From Rhizobium leguminosarum (GTDB taxonomy: Bacteria > Pseudomonadota > Alphaproteobacteria > Rhizobiales > Rhizobiaceae), in NCBI RefSeq assembly GCF_017876795.1, contig NZ_JAGIOR010000001.1, positions 62,001-126,000 of the forward strand: a stretch of DNA of 64,000 nt, read 5' to 3'. The translations under genes and the position numbers were made by a program. A model generated the notes under the pieces. The model was not told the origin of the DNA and did not search any database. It saw only the letters and a program-made list of their open reading frames with translations. This document shows positions 10,081 through 19,157 of this stretch, piece by piece (position 1 is the first letter of the stretch; each line of letters opens with the position of its first letter).

Positions 10081-10595
10081 TGGCCGAACTCGACATCCAG
10101 ATCAGCGTCGAGGACATCGGCTGGCCGGGCGAGGAGACGCTGCTGTCGTTTTGCGAACGCGTGCTCGGCGCAGCCGTGGTCTATCTCCGCGACAGCGAGA
10201 AACAGCCCTTCCCGACGATGCCGCCCGAGGTTTCGCTTGTCTTCACCGACGACGCCTCGATCCAGGACATCAACGCCGAATGGCGCGGCAAGGACAAGGC
10301 GACCAACGTGCTCTCCTTTCCGGCCTTTCCGGTTCAGCCCGGCAAGATGCCCGGTCCGATGCTCGGCGACATCATCATCGCCCGGGAGACGGTGGAGCGG
10401 GAAGCCGACGACCTCGAAAAGAGTTTCGACGACCACCTGACCCATCTTCTGGTGCACGGTTTCTTGCATCTTCTCGGCTTCGACCATATGAATAGTGCCG
10501 AAGCCGAAATTATGGAGGGGCTGGAGACTCGCATTTTGGCGCAGCTCGGCCTATCTGATCCCTACGAGGGTCAAGACCTTAAAATGGAACCATGA
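10080..10595 (+). CDS. ybeY: Endoribonuclease YbeY (16S rRNA 3'-end maturation)
   Basis: A zinc-dependent endoribonuclease of 171 residues acting in 16S rRNA maturation and ribosome quality control. The H3xH5xH zinc motif is [11 protein letters not shown] at residues 126-136. It overlaps phoH by one base and the following corC-type gene by four (ATGA), so all three genes are likely cotranslated. The central insert between the core sheet and the zinc helix is of normal size. Confidence 0.96.
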   Translation: MAELDIQISVEDIGWPGEETLLSFCERVLGAAVVYLRDSEKQPFPTMPPEVSLVFTDDASIQDINAEWRGKDKATNVLSFPAFPVQPGKMPGPMLGDIIIARETVEREADDLEKSFDDHLTHLLVHGFLHLLGFDHMNSAEAEIMEGLETRILAQLGLSDPYEGQDLKMEP

Positions 10596-11734
10596 GCGAC
10601 TTTATGACGAAGCCGGCGGCAGACGCCAAGGACTCCGAGCCATCCTCCTCTTCGGACGAGGCAGGCAGTAGTCGGCCATCCGGCCGATCCCAATCCTTCT
10701 GGTCGCGCGCCGCGCGCATCCTCCGTCCGCAGCAGGGCTCCCTGCGTGAGGATCTTGCCGACGCGCTGATGACCGATGCGCATGGCGACGATGCCTTTTC
10801 GCCCGACGAACGGGCAATGCTGCACAACATCCTGCGCTTTCGTGAGGTGCGCGTCGCCGACGTGATGGTGCCGCGCGCCGATATCGAGGCCGTCGACCAG
10901 AACATCACCATCGGCGAACTGATGATCCTGTTTGAGGAATCCGGCCGCTCGCGCATGCCCGTCTATGCCGATACGCTCGACGACCCGCGCGGCATGGTGC
11001 ATATCCGCGACCTGCTCTCCTACGTCGCCAAGCAGGCGCGCAACAAGCGCCGCGGCCCGACGAAACCGGCCGCTAGCCTGCCGGCGCTGCCGGCGATCGA
11101 GGTTGCGCCCGAAAACATCCAGAAGACCACACGTTTGGCCAAGCCGAATTTGGACCTCGCCCGCGTCGACTTGCAGAAGACGCTGACGGAAGCCGGCATC
11201 ATCCGCAAGATCCTGTTCGTGCCGCCGTCGATGCTGGCATCCGACCTGTTGCGGCGCATGCAGGTGAACCGCACGCAGATGGCGCTCGTCATCGACGAAT
11301 ATGGCGGCACCGATGGGCTCGCCTCGCATGAGGACATCGTCGAAATGGTGGTCGGCGACATCGACGACGAACATGATGACGAAGAGGTGATGTTCAAGCG
11401 GGTCGCCGAAGACGTCTTCGTCGCCGACGCCCGCGTCGAACTGGAAGAGATCGCCGCAGCGATCGGGCCGGATTTCGACATCAGCGAGCAGGTCGACGAG
11501 GTCGATACGCTGGGCGGCCTGATCTTCTCCGCGCTCGGCCGCATCCCCGTGCGCGGCGAGGTCGTCCAGGCGCTGCCCGGCTTCGAATTCCACATCCTCG
11601 ACGCCGATCCGCGCCGCATCAAACGGTTGCGCATCACCCGCAAGCGCCATGCGATCCGCCGCCGCGCCAAAGTCGATGGCGACATCCCGCCCGACGCCGG
11701 CGACGACCGGCCGGCGGAATCGACCGCCAACTAA
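10592..11734 (+). CDS. CorC/HlyC-type CBS-domain transporter-associated protein
   Basis: The 380-residue protein has a tandem CBS pair: one begins [17 protein letters not shown] and the second is near [17 protein letters not shown] with [17 protein letters not shown]-terminal CorC_HlyC domain has [19 protein letters not shown]. Members are often called hemolysin C or magnesium/cobalt efflux protein; no membrane domain is present here, so it is a soluble regulator-type member. A disordered Ser-rich head precedes the CBS domains. Its stop codon lies within the CTAAAGC end of a repeat element. Confidence 0.88.
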   Translation: MSDFMTKPAADAKDSEPSSSSDEAGSSRPSGRSQSFWSRAARILRPQQGSLREDLADALMTDAHGDDAFSPDERAMLHNILRFREVRVADVMVPRADIEAVDQNITIGELMILFEESGRSRMPVYADTLDDPRGMVHIRDLLSYVAKQARNKRRGPTKPAASLPALPAIEVAPENIQKTTRLAKPNLDLARVDLQKTLTEAGIIRKILFVPPSMLASDLLRRMQVNRTQMALVIDEYGGTDGLASHEDIVEMVVGDIDDEHDDEEVMFKRVAEDVFVADARVELEEIAAAIGPDFDISEQVDEVDTLGGLIFSALGRIPVRGEVVQALPGFEFHILDADPRRIKRLRITRKRHAIRRRAKVDGDIPPDAGDDRPAESTAN

Positions 11735-11862
11735 AGCTGTATATTGTGTGCATGTCGTTATCCCGGAAGCGCAGCACACTTCCGGGCGATCTGTTCTCAA
11801 TTAAAGAGTTAGAGCATGATGTCGTCCGAAAACCGCTCACACTTTTCGGCATCATGCTCTAG
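11731..11862. repeat. Dispersed rhizobial palindromic element, copy 2, with two hairpins
   Basis: The element runs from CTAAAGC (containing the corC-type gene's TAA stop) to GCTCTAG. It has two hairpins: CCCGGAAG/CTTCCGGG at 11762-11786, and a longer one in which AGAGCATGATG (11811-11821) pairs with CATCATGCTCT (11850-11860), with an inner CCGAAAA/TTTTCGG stem. The core resembles copies at 1.5, 55.3 and 62.4 kb. It may also end transcription after the miaB operon. Confidence 0.7.
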
Positions 11863-11928
11863 CAGGACAAAGAGCCGCTTTTTTGAAAGACTGCGAACGG
11901 GTTGATTCGCGGCTTGATGGGAGTGCGC

Positions 11929-13533
11929 ATGGAGCGGCTTGCGGACAGGGTTATCCTCGTCTGGGGTTTCAAACGGTCGCTGCTGGCCATCGCCGCCGGA
12001 GCATTCGCCGTGCTGGCGCTGCCGCCCTTCGGCTTTTTCGCGGCGATGTTCGTCTCCTTCACCCTGCTCGTCTGGCTGATCGACGGGGCGGCGGCCTCGC
12101 CCGAAAGCGGCCTGGTCGGCAGGCTGTGGCCGGCCTTTATCACCGGCTGGCTATTCGGCTTCGGTTATTTCGTCGCCGGTCTGTGGTGGCTCGGCCATGC
12201 GCTGCTGGTCGATCAGGAGGAATTCGCCTGGGCGCTGCCCTTGGCAATTCTCGGGCTGCCGGCCTGTCTGGCGATTTTCTACGGGCTGGCAGCCGCCCTT
12301 GCCCGCATCGTCTGGTCTGATGGCATGGGGCGGATCGCCGCACTTGCAGCCGGCTTCGGGCTGATGGAATGGCTTCGAAGCGTCATCCTGACCGGCTTTC
12401 CCTGGAACGCCATCGGCTACGGCATGATGCCCGTTCCGCTGATGATGCAGTCGGCGCATGTGATCGGGGCGATGGGGGTGACGGCGCTTGCCGTCTTCAT
12501 CTTTTCTGCGCCTGCCCTTGTCGGCACGCGGCAAGGCGTCCGCGGCGGCATCGCGCTCGCCGCCCTGCTCTTTGCCGCTCATCTCGGTTATGGCGCTTAT
12601 GCCCTCTATCTCGCGCCGCGTCCCGACACCTTGCCTGAGGACAAGCGGCCGGTGGTGCGGCTGGTGCAGCCGGCCATCGACCAGGCGGCGAAGATGGACA
12701 ACGACGCCGACCGCAATGCGATCTTCGAGACCCATCTGAAGCTGTCGGCCGAAGCGCCGAAAAACGGCGGACGGAAGCCCGATATCATCGTCTGGCCGGA
12801 AACCTCGATCCCCTTCATCCTCACCGACAACCAGGATGCGCTGACGCGGATCGCCGATACGCTCGACGACAACCAGATCCTGATCGCCGGCGCCGTCCGC
12901 GCCGAGGAGATGGGACCGGGCACGCCGACGCGCCACTATAATTCCATCTACGTCATCGACGGCCGCGGTCAGATCATCGCCGCCTCCGACAAGGTGCATC
13001 TGGTGCCCTTCGGCGAATACCTGCCCTTCGAGGACGTGCTCACCGAATTCGGCATCCAGAACGTCGTCGAGATGCCGGGAGGGTTTTCGGCGGCGGCGAG
13101 CCGGCACCTGCTGGCCCTGCCCGGCGGGCTCAATCTCTATCCGCTGATCTGCTACGAGATCATTTTCCCCGATGAAATGACCGGCGACATCAAAGACGCC
13201 AATGCGATCCTCAACATCACCAATGATGCCTGGTTCGGTGCGACACCCGGGCCCTATCAGCACTTCCAGCAGGCGCGAGTGCGGGCGGTCGAAACCGGTC
13301 TGCCGCTGATTCGCGACGCCAATAGCGGCATTTCAGCAATTGTGAATACACAGGGGGAAATAATTGCGGGCCTCGGCCTCGAACAAACAGGCTTTATTGA
13401 TGCAACTCTTGATAGGCTCGGAGGAGAAGCTGGAACGACATTCCCCTTGCAAACACACTTCTGGTTGACCGAGGCGCTGCTCATTTTGATTGCGCTGGTT
13501 TCTCGTAGAGGTTTTATTTCCGGGTTGAATTGA
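11929..13533 (+). CDS. lnt: Apolipoprotein N-acyltransferase Lnt
   Basis: An inner-membrane enzyme adding the third acyl chain to the lipoprotein N-terminal Cys. The 534-residue protein has about six N-terminal membrane helices and a periplasmic nitrilase-type domain with the catalytic Glu in WPETSIPF (about residue 291), Lys in SDKVHLVPFGEY (about 355) and Cys in LICYEIIFP (about 408). ATG 11929, preceded by GGGAG, is chosen over TTG 11902 because the family begins at this MERLA segment. Confidence 0.95.
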   Translation: MERLADRVILVWGFKRSLLAIAAGAFAVLALPPFGFFAAMFVSFTLLVWLIDGAAASPESGLVGRLWPAFITGWLFGFGYFVAGLWWLGHALLVDQEEFAWALPLAILGLPACLAIFYGLAAALARIVWSDGMGRIAALAAGFGLMEWLRSVILTGFPWNAIGYGMMPVPLMMQSAHVIGAMGVTALAVFIFSAPALVGTRQGVRGGIALAALLFAAHLGYGAYALYLAPRPDTLPEDKRPVVRLVQPAIDQAAKMDNDADRNAIFETHLKLSAEAPKNGGRKPDIIVWPETSIPFILTDNQDALTRIADTLDDNQILIAGAVRAEEMGPGTPTRHYNSIYVIDGRGQIIAASDKVHLVPFGEYLPFEDVLTEFGIQNVVEMPGGFSAAASRHLLALPGGLNLYPLICYEIIFPDEMTGDIKDANAILNITNDAWFGATPGPYQHFQQARVRAVETGLPLIRDANSGISAIVNTQGEIIAGLGLEQTGFIDATLDRLGGEAGTTFPLQTHFWLTEALLILIALVSRRGFISGLN

Positions 13534-13682
13534 CCAAAAACCCCTAAAATTGCATAGTGATGACAATCGGCGTTCTGAATGTATGTTCAAAGGTGGTTCT
13601 CACCGCTTGCAACGTGGCGTTTGGGATGGATCAGGGGCATGCCGGTTAGAAACAGGTTGAAATTCTTAGCTAGGGCACGACC

Positions 13683-14099
13683 ATGATTGAAAACAAAAAG
13701 AAGCCAAATCCGATCGACATCCACGTTGGCAGCCGTATTCGCCTTCGCCGAACAATGCTGGGCATGAGCCAGGAAAAACTCGGCGAAAGCCTCGGCATCA
13801 CCTTCCAGCAGATCCAGAAATACGAAAAGGGCACCAACCGCGTCGGCGCAAGCCGTCTGCAGAATATCTCGAACATCCTCAATGTTCCGGTTTCCTTTTT
13901 CTTCGAGGACGCGCCCGGCGAAAATTCTGGCGGTGTCGGCGGCATGGAAACTTCCAGCTCGAATTACGTCGTCGATTTCCTCTCTTCCTCCGAAGGCCTG
14001 CAGCTCAACCGCGCCTTCGTCAAGATTTCCGATCCCAAGGTTCGCCGCAAGGTCGTGGAGCTGGTGAAGGCTTTGGCCGCTGAGGCCGACGCCGACTGA
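13683..14099 (+). CDS. praR: XRE-family HTH regulator, PraR-like
   Basis: The 138-residue regulator has an N-terminal Cro/CI helix-turn-helix (RIRLRRTMLGMSQEKLGESL, then GITFQQIQKYEKGTNRVGAS) followed by a rhizobial C-terminal extension. The position between lnt and metK and the sequence fit PraR, which in R. leguminosarum represses quorum-sensing and attachment genes. The symbol is a family assignment. A strong terminator closes the gene. Confidence 0.8.
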   Translation: MIENKKKPNPIDIHVGSRIRLRRTMLGMSQEKLGESLGITFQQIQKYEKGTNRVGASRLQNISNILNVPVSFFFEDAPGENSGGVGGMETSSSNYVVDFLSSSEGLQLNRAFVKISDPKVRRKVVELVKALAAEADAD

Positions 14100-14121
14100 A
14101 GCAGCTCCATCGCAGAATCCG

Positions 14122-14147
14122 AAAGGCGGCCGAAAGGCCGCTTTTTT
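14122..14147 (+). terminator. Rho-independent terminator after praR
   Basis: GCGGCC (14126-14131) and GGCCGC (14136-14141) pair around a GAAA tetraloop, and six T residues follow at 14142-14147. This separates praR from metK transcription. Confidence 0.88.
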
Positions 14148-14181
14148 GCGTTTTTGGGGCAAAATTTGTCACTTTGCCGCA

Positions 14182-14203
14182 GATATAAAGATATATTTAT
14201 GTC
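14182..14203. promoter_or_regulatory. Imperfect 22-bp AT-rich palindrome upstream of metK
   Basis: GATATAAAGAT and ATATTTATGTC are inverted repeats differing at two positions per half. The site is 74 bases before the metK ATG in an otherwise GC-rich region. It resembles operators of ArsR-type SahR regulators of S-adenosylmethionine cycle genes in Proteobacteria; that link is an inference, and no regulator gene is next to it. Confidence 0.5.
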
Positions 14204-14276
14204 CTTCTGCGCTTGTCATCGGGCCTCGAACTGAGTACCTACTAGCGAGCTTTTGTTCTTTGAGGGGAATCCCGGA

Positions 14277-15530
14277 ATGCGCGCGAATTATCTCTTTACC
14301 AGCGAATCTGTTGCCGAAGGTCACCCTGACAAAGTCTGTGACCGCATCTCCGACGAGATCGTCGATCTGGTCTACCGCGAGGCGGCCAAGACCGGCGTCA
14401 ATCCGTGGGGCGTGCGCATTGCCTGCGAAACACTGGCGACCACCAACCGCGTCGTCATCGCCGGTGAAGTCCGCCTGCCGCCGAGCCTGATGAAGAAGGA
14501 CAAGGATGGCAAGGACGTCATCAATCCTTCGAAGTTCAAGGCCGCTGCCCGCCGCGCCATCAAGGATATCGGCTACGAGCAGGACGGCTTCCACTGGAAG
14601 AAGGCAAAGATCGACGTGCTGCTGCACTCGCAGTCGGCCGACATCGCGCAGGGCGTCGACAGCGCCGCCGACCAGCAGGGCGACGAGGGCGCCGGCGACC
14701 AGGGCATCATGTTCGGTTACGCCTGCCGCGAAACGCCGGACCTGATGCCGGCGCCGATCTATTATTCCCACAAGATCCTGCAGCTGCTCGCAACTGCCCG
14801 CAAGAAGGGCGACGGCGAAGTCGCCAGGCTCGGTCCCGACGCCAAGAGCCAAGTGACCGTGCGCTACGTCGACGGCAAGCCGTCGGAAGCAACCTCGATC
14901 GTGCTTTCGACCCAGCATCTCGACGAGAGCTGGGATTCGAACAAGGTCCGCGCCGTCGTCGAGCCCTATATCCGCGAAGCGCTCGGCGAATTGAAGATCG
15001 CCGACAATTGCAATTGGTACATCAACCCGACCGGCAAGTTCGTCATCGGCGGACCGGACGGCGATGCGGGCCTGACCGGCCGCAAGATCATCGTCGACAC
15101 CTACGGCGGTGCCGCTCCGCATGGCGGCGGCGCATTCTCCGGCAAGGACACGACCAAGGTCGACCGTTCGGCCGCCTATGCCGCCCGCTATCTGGCGAAA
15201 AACGTCGTGGCCGCCGGCCTCGCCGACCGCTGCACGATCCAGCTCTCCTACGCCATCGGCGTCGCCCAGCCTCTGTCGATCTATGTCGACCTGCACGGCA
15301 CGGGCAAGGGTGTTTCGGAAGACCAGGTCGAAGCTGCGATCCGCCAGAATATGGACCTGTCGCCGTCGGGCATCCGCCGCCACCTCGACCTCAACAAGCC
15401 GATCTACGCCAAGACCTCGGCTTACGGCCACTTCGGCCGCAAGGCCGGCCGCGACGGCTCGTTCTCCTGGGAGCGCACCGACCTCGTGAAGGCACTCAAG
15501 GAAGCCGTGAAGACCAAGGCCGCTGCATGA
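14277..15530 (+). CDS. metK: S-adenosylmethionine synthetase
   Basis: It makes S-adenosylmethionine from methionine and ATP. The 417-residue protein has the N-terminal [20 protein letters not shown], the GEVR stretch and the [19 protein letters not shown] phosphate-binding region. ATG 14277 fits the family start ([10 protein letters not shown]) and has GAGGGG 9-14 bases upstream; an upstream ATG at 14253 would add eight unrelated residues. The stop overlaps the trmB start by four bases (ATGA). Confidence 0.97.
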   Translation: MRANYLFTSESVAEGHPDKVCDRISDEIVDLVYREAAKTGVNPWGVRIACETLATTNRVVIAGEVRLPPSLMKKDKDGKDVINPSKFKAAARRAIKDIGYEQDGFHWKKAKIDVLLHSQSADIAQGVDSAADQQGDEGAGDQGIMFGYACRETPDLMPAPIYYSHKILQLLATARKKGDGEVARLGPDAKSQVTVRYVDGKPSEATSIVLSTQHLDESWDSNKVRAVVEPYIREALGELKIADNCNWYINPTGKFVIGGPDGDAGLTGRKIIVDTYGGAAPHGGGAFSGKDTTKVDRSAAYAARYLAKNVVAAGLADRCTIQLSYAIGVAQPLSIYVDLHGTGKGVSEDQVEAAIRQNMDLSPSGIRRHLDLNKPIYAKTSAYGHFGRKAGRDGSFSWERTDLVKALKEAVKTKAAA

Positions 15531-16228
15531 CGGATATGGAACGCCGGGGCCGGGCGACCGAAGCCTTTTTCGGTCGCCGCAAGGGAAAGGCCCTGCGCGA
15601 ACAGCAGGCTGAGACATTAAACAGCCTGCTCCCGGCATTCCTCGTCGACTTCTCGGCGGCTCCTCCGGAGCCGCTGACCTCGCTTTTTCCGGTTCCGGTG
15701 GAGACATTGCGGCTGGAAATCGGTTTCGGCGGTGGCGAACACCTGATCCACCGCGCCCTGGAAAGACCGTCCACCGGCTTCATCGGCGTCGAACCCTTCG
15801 TCAATTCCATGCAGAAGCTTTTGTCGCGCATCGGCGAAACGGGCGCGCGCAATATCCGCGTCTATAATGACGATGCGACACAGCTGCTCGACTGGCTGCC
15901 GGACGGCGCGCTCGACCAGATCGACCTGCTTTATCCCGACCCCTGGCCGAAGCGGAAGCACTGGAAACGCCGCTTCGTCTCGAAGACCAATCTCGACCGC
16001 TTCCATCGCGTGCTGAAACCCGGCGGCCTGTTCTGCTTCGCCTCCGACATCGACACCTATGTCAACTGGACGCTGCTCAAATGCCGCGACCATGGCGGCT
16101 TCGACTGGATGGCCGACAATGCGGCGGATTGGCTGACGCCCTACGAGGGCTGGCCGAGCACGCGTTACGAAGCCAAGGCGCGGCGCGAGGGCCGGTCTTC
16201 GGCCTATCTGACATTCCGGAAGATCTGA
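15527..16228 (+). CDS. trmB: tRNA (guanine-N7)-methyltransferase TrmB
   Basis: A SAM-dependent methyltransferase making m7G46 in tRNA. The 233-residue protein has the SAM motif [15 protein letters not shown] and the TrmB signature [16 protein letters not shown]. It starts inside the last codons of metK, so supply of SAM and a SAM user are cotranslated. A 15-bp unit spanning its stop codon is directly repeated just downstream (16218-16232 and 16235-16249). Confidence 0.95.
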   Translation: MTDMERRGRATEAFFGRRKGKALREQQAETLNSLLPAFLVDFSAAPPEPLTSLFPVPVETLRLEIGFGGGEHLIHRALERPSTGFIGVEPFVNSMQKLLSRIGETGARNIRVYNDDATQLLDWLPDGALDQIDLLYPDPWPKRKHWKRRFVSKTNLDRFHRVLKPGGLFCFASDIDTYVNWTLLKCRDHGGFDWMADNAADWLTPYEGWPSTRYEAKARREGRSSAYLTFRKI

Positions 16229-16413
16229 GGGCCAGGAAGATCTGAGGGCAGGCCGCAGCAGGGATCTGCCGGCCTTTCGACCTCATCGGATACGGAAAAA
16301 CGTCGAGCGAGGCACCGCGCCAATGTCGCGGAATCCGTCGCGAACGCAGCCAAATCGAATAACCTGAGCGCGCACCGCAAGAGCGGTGAAACGCGACAGG
16401 CACTCTTTGACGG

Positions 16414-16671
16414 TCAGTGCAGGCTGACCGTCTTCAGTTCGTCCTCGGCAGCCTTGAAGAAGGTGCTGGAGCGATTGTCCGTCAGAAGGATCGGCGTGCC
16501 GTCGGCGCCGAAGAGTGCCCAGAGGTCGACATTCGGATCGATATCCGGCGCCTCGGGAAAGCACTTGGCGACCTCTTCGGTCCGCATTTTTCTGATATAG
16601 GCGACCTCGCCGCTGCCGATGTGGGCAAGCTCGGATTTGGTCAAGTGAGACGTGGCTTCTTTCATCAACAT
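16414..16671 (-). CDS. DUF1150 family protein
   Basis: An 85-residue protein of the alphaproteobacterial DUF1150 family, recognised by the AYIRKMRTEEV and DLWALFGADGTPILLTDNR segments. The start at 16671 is supported by GGAGGA 9-14 bases upstream. It lies 47 bases after the small heat-shock gene, a pairing common in Rhizobiales, so it is probably cotranscribed from the heat-shock promoter. Function is unknown. Its stop codon lies in a 9-bp hairpin (16409-16432) that may act as terminator. Confidence 0.82.
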   Translation of the reverse strand: MLMKEATSHLTKSELAHIGSGEVAYIRKMRTEEVAKCFPEAPDIDPNVDLWALFGADGTPILLTDNRSSTFFKAAEDELKTVSLH

Positions 16672-16718
16672 TCCTGTTCCTCCGGAAGAAGGGACCAACG
16701 GTTCGACAAACCGTTGTG

Positions 16719-17144
16719 CTACTGTGAGACCGAAATGTTAATTTTCTTGACCATGCGCGCGGGTTCCGGACGAATTAGATCGACGGAGAGCAGACCGTTC
16801 TTCAGACCAGCGCCGAGCACCTGCATGCCGTCGGCAAGAACGAAGGTGCGCTGGAACTGGCGGGCGGCGATGCCGCGATAGAGATAATCCCGTTCCCCCT
16901 GCTCGACCTGGCGGCCGCGAATCAGAAGCTGGTTCTCCTCAATGGAGACATCGAGTTCCTCTTCGCTGAAGCCGGCCACAGCCAGCGTGATGCGCAGACG
17001 TTCCGGCGCGCCGCTATCGGCACCGATGCGTTCGATATTATAGGGCGGATATCCGTCGCTTGCCTTGGAAATGCGCTCCAGCGTCTTTTCCATGGCATCG
17101 AAGCCCAGAAGCAACGGGCTGGCGAAAGGGGTAATGCGGCTCAT
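16719..17144 (-). CDS. Small heat-shock protein, Hsp20 (IbpA-like)
   Basis: A 141-residue alpha-crystallin-type chaperone. It starts MSRITPFASPLLLGFDAMEK, has YPPYNIERIG at the domain start, and contains LTLAVAGFSEEELDVSIEEN and GERDYLYRGIAARQFQRTF, the typical ACD strands. It holds unfolding proteins under heat. An RpoH-type promoter lies upstream and DUF1150 follows. Confidence 0.95.
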   Translation of the reverse strand: MSRITPFASPLLLGFDAMEKTLERISKASDGYPPYNIERIGADSGAPERLRITLAVAGFSEEELDVSIEENQLLIRGRQVEQGERDYLYRGIAARQFQRTFVLADGMQVLGAGLKNGLLSVDLIRPEPARMVKKINISVSQ

Positions 17145-17205
17145 CTCTTTTCAAGTCCTTGATGCAAGCGACCATCCCGGACCTTGGGCAGCATCCGGAT
17201 GCGGC

Positions 17206-17236
17206 TAATATGGGGAGAGCACCCCGGCGCTGCAAG
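17206..17236 (-). promoter_or_regulatory. RpoH (sigma-32) type promoter for hsp20-DUF1150
   Basis: Read on the minus strand, CTTGCAG (17230-17236) is followed after exactly 14 bases by CCCCATATTA (17206-17215), close to the heat-shock consensus CTTGAAA-N14-CCCCATNT. It leaves a leader of about 55 bases before the ATG at 17144. A perfect GCATCCGGATGC palindrome lies in the leader. Confidence 0.75.
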
Positions 17237-17380
17237 ACGCAGGCGACGTCCCGGCCCCACCCCTCAATTTTAAGGTGGTGGCGGCCGGCTCCTTGACAAA
17301 GCGCCTGCTGCCTCGCATCAAAACGTGCCGGCGCGGAATGTGCCGATTTGTGACGAGAAATGAAGAAAACGGTGCATCGG

Positions 17381-18325
17381 ATGGCAAACGCAAGAAAGAT
17401 CATCATCGATACGGATCCCGGCCAGGACGACGCGGCCGCCATCATGCTGGCCTTCGGCAGCCCCGAGGAGCTGGAGGTTCTGGGGATCACCACGGTCGCC
17501 GGCAACGTGCCGCTTTCGCTCACCAGCCGCAATGCACGCATCGTCTGCGAGCTCTGCGGCCGGACGGAAACGAAGGTTTTTGCCGGCGCCGACGCGCCGA
17601 TTGCCCGCAAGCTGGTGACCGCCGAACACGTGCACGGCAAGACCGGCCTCGACGGCCCTGAGCTCGCCGAGCCGACGATGGCGCTGCAGCCCGGCCATTC
17701 CGTCGACTTCATCATCGAGACGCTGCGGCGCGAGCCGGAAGGCACGGTGACGCTCTGCACGCTCGGGCCGCTCACCAATATCGGTATGGCCTTGCAGAAG
17801 GCACCCGATATCGGCCCGCGCATCCGCGAGCTGGTGATGATGGGCGGCGGCTTCTTCGAGGGCGGCAACATCACCCCGGCGGCCGAATTCAACATCTTTG
17901 TCGACCCCGAGGCAGCCGATATCGTCTTCCGCTCGGGCGTACCGATCGTGATGATGCCGCTCGACGTGACGCACCAATTGCTGACCCGCAAGGACCGGGT
18001 CAAGCGCATGGCCGAGATCGGCACGGCGCCGGCAAAGGCCATGGTCGAGATGCTGGAATTCTTCGAGCGGTTCGACATCGAGAAATACGGCTCCGACGGC
18101 GGGCCGCTGCATGACCCGACAGTCGTCGCCTACCTGCTGAAGCCGGAGCTTTTCAACGGCCGGGACTGCAATGTCGAGATCGAGGTTCAGTCCGAACTCA
18201 CCGCCGGCATGACGGTCGTCGACTGGTGGCATGTCACCGAGCGCAAGCGCAATGCGAAAGTCATGCGCCACGTCGATGCGGACGGCTTCTTCGATCTTCT
18301 GATCGAACGTTTCGCCCGCATCTGA
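17381..18325 (+). CDS. Inosine-uridine preferring nucleoside hydrolase family protein
   Basis: A 314-residue nucleoside N-ribohydrolase. The Ca-binding Asp cluster is in IIIDTDPGQDDAAAIMLA, and a second conserved Asp lies in GPLHDPTVVAYLL near the C-terminus. It cleaves nucleosides to base and ribose for salvage. The ATG at 17360 would add seven residues; 17381 is chosen because the family begins near this point. It is divergent from hsp20. Confidence 0.9.
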   Translation: MANARKIIIDTDPGQDDAAAIMLAFGSPEELEVLGITTVAGNVPLSLTSRNARIVCELCGRTETKVFAGADAPIARKLVTAEHVHGKTGLDGPELAEPTMALQPGHSVDFIIETLRREPEGTVTLCTLGPLTNIGMALQKAPDIGPRIRELVMMGGGFFEGGNITPAAEFNIFVDPEAADIVFRSGVPIVMMPLDVTHQLLTRKDRVKRMAEIGTAPAKAMVEMLEFFERFDIEKYGSDGGPLHDPTVVAYLLKPELFNGRDCNVEIEVQSELTAGMTVVDWWHVTERKRNAKVMRHVDADGFFDLLIERFARI

Positions 18326-18367
18326 TTTTTTGGATGTCCTTCTCCTGAAGGGAGGACGACGGCGATC

Positions 18368-19000
18368 TCAGGCGTCTTTTTCGTCGAAGACCGAATTGGT
18401 CTCGGCTTCGGTCGCCTTCGGGCCGCCCTTGGCAACCCCGACCATGGCGGGGCGCAGCACACGCTCGCCGATGGAAAAGCCTGCCTGCACGACCTGGACG
18501 ACCGTGTTGTTCGGGACGTCTGGGTTCGGCACCTCGAACATCGCCTGGTGGAAATTCGGGTCGAACTTCTGGCCGACCGGCTCCAGCTTGCGAACGCCGT
18601 GGCGCTCGAGAGCCGAGAGCATGGCGCGCTCGGTCATCTCGACACCCTCGATCAGAGTGGTCAGGCCGGCATCGGCCGCGTCCCTGAGCTCTGGGGGGAT
18701 GGCATCCAGCGCCCGGCGCAGATTGTCCGAGACGGCAAGCATGTCGCGCGCGAAACCGGCGACGGAATAGGACTTGGCATCCTTGACCTCGCGCTCGGTG
18801 CGCCGGCGCAGATTGTCCATCTCAGCAGCAAGGCGCAGATAGCGGTCGCGCAGTTCGCCGTTTTCGGCTTTTAGAAGCTCGAGCGGGTCCGGCTGGGTGG
18901 CCTCTTCCTGCGCAATATCGTTCTCGACGTAGGCGGCAGCGTCGGCTGCGGCATCGGCCGCAGTTGCGTCAGGTCCGTTTTTCGTCGTGTCATCGGTCAT
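18368..19000 (-). CDS. grpE: Heat-shock nucleotide exchange factor GrpE
   Basis: GrpE drives ADP release from DnaK. The 210-residue protein has a long charged N-terminal helix ([20 protein letters not shown]) and the beta-wing signature [20 protein letters not shown]. It lies downstream of hrcA on the same strand, with a heat-shock-type promoter in the gap. Confidence 0.96.
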   Translation of the reverse strand: MTDDTTKNGPDATAADAAADAAAYVENDIAQEEATQPDPLELLKAENGELRDRYLRLAAEMDNLRRRTEREVKDAKSYSVAGFARDMLAVSDNLRRALDAIPPELRDAADAGLTTLIEGVEMTERAMLSALERHGVRKLEPVGQKFDPNFHQAMFEVPNPDVPNNTVVQVVQAGFSIGERVLRPAMVGVAKGGPKATEAETNSVFDEKDA

Positions 19001-19034
19001 GACGGTCTCCGGTTGGTGTCTTCAGATGCGCCCG

Positions 19035-19063
19035 ATATCGAGGTTTGACCGAAAAAAATCAAG
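19035..19063 (-). promoter_or_regulatory. Possible RpoH-type promoter of grpE
   Basis: On the minus strand CTTGATT (19057-19063) is separated by 14 bases from CTCGATAT (19035-19042). The spacing equals that of the hsp20 promoter, but both boxes depart from consensus. It would place the start of transcription about 30 bases before the grpE ATG. Confidence 0.5.
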
Positions 19064-19157
19064 TCTGCGTGACAAAGAACCGAAAATTCCGCGCCTGTAC
19101 AGCGTCGCTCTTGTCAGACGCGCAACGGACGCTGTCGAACTTTGAAGGGCTGCGACG

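Noticed and set aside
14148..14276. SAM-II or related riboswitch before metK
   Set aside because: No pseudoknot-like arrangement of stems was seen in the 129 bases; the only strong feature is the AT-rich palindrome.
17145..17200. ROSE-type RNA thermometer in the hsp20 leader
   Set aside because: The leader is short and lacks a convincing UYGCU segment pairing with a GGAGG ribosome site, though the RpoH promoter is good.
18336..18357. Hairpin between the nucleoside hydrolase gene and grpE as a terminator
   Set aside because: The stem has GU pairs, and its T-run precedes rather than follows it on the plus strand, so it is not convincing for either gene.
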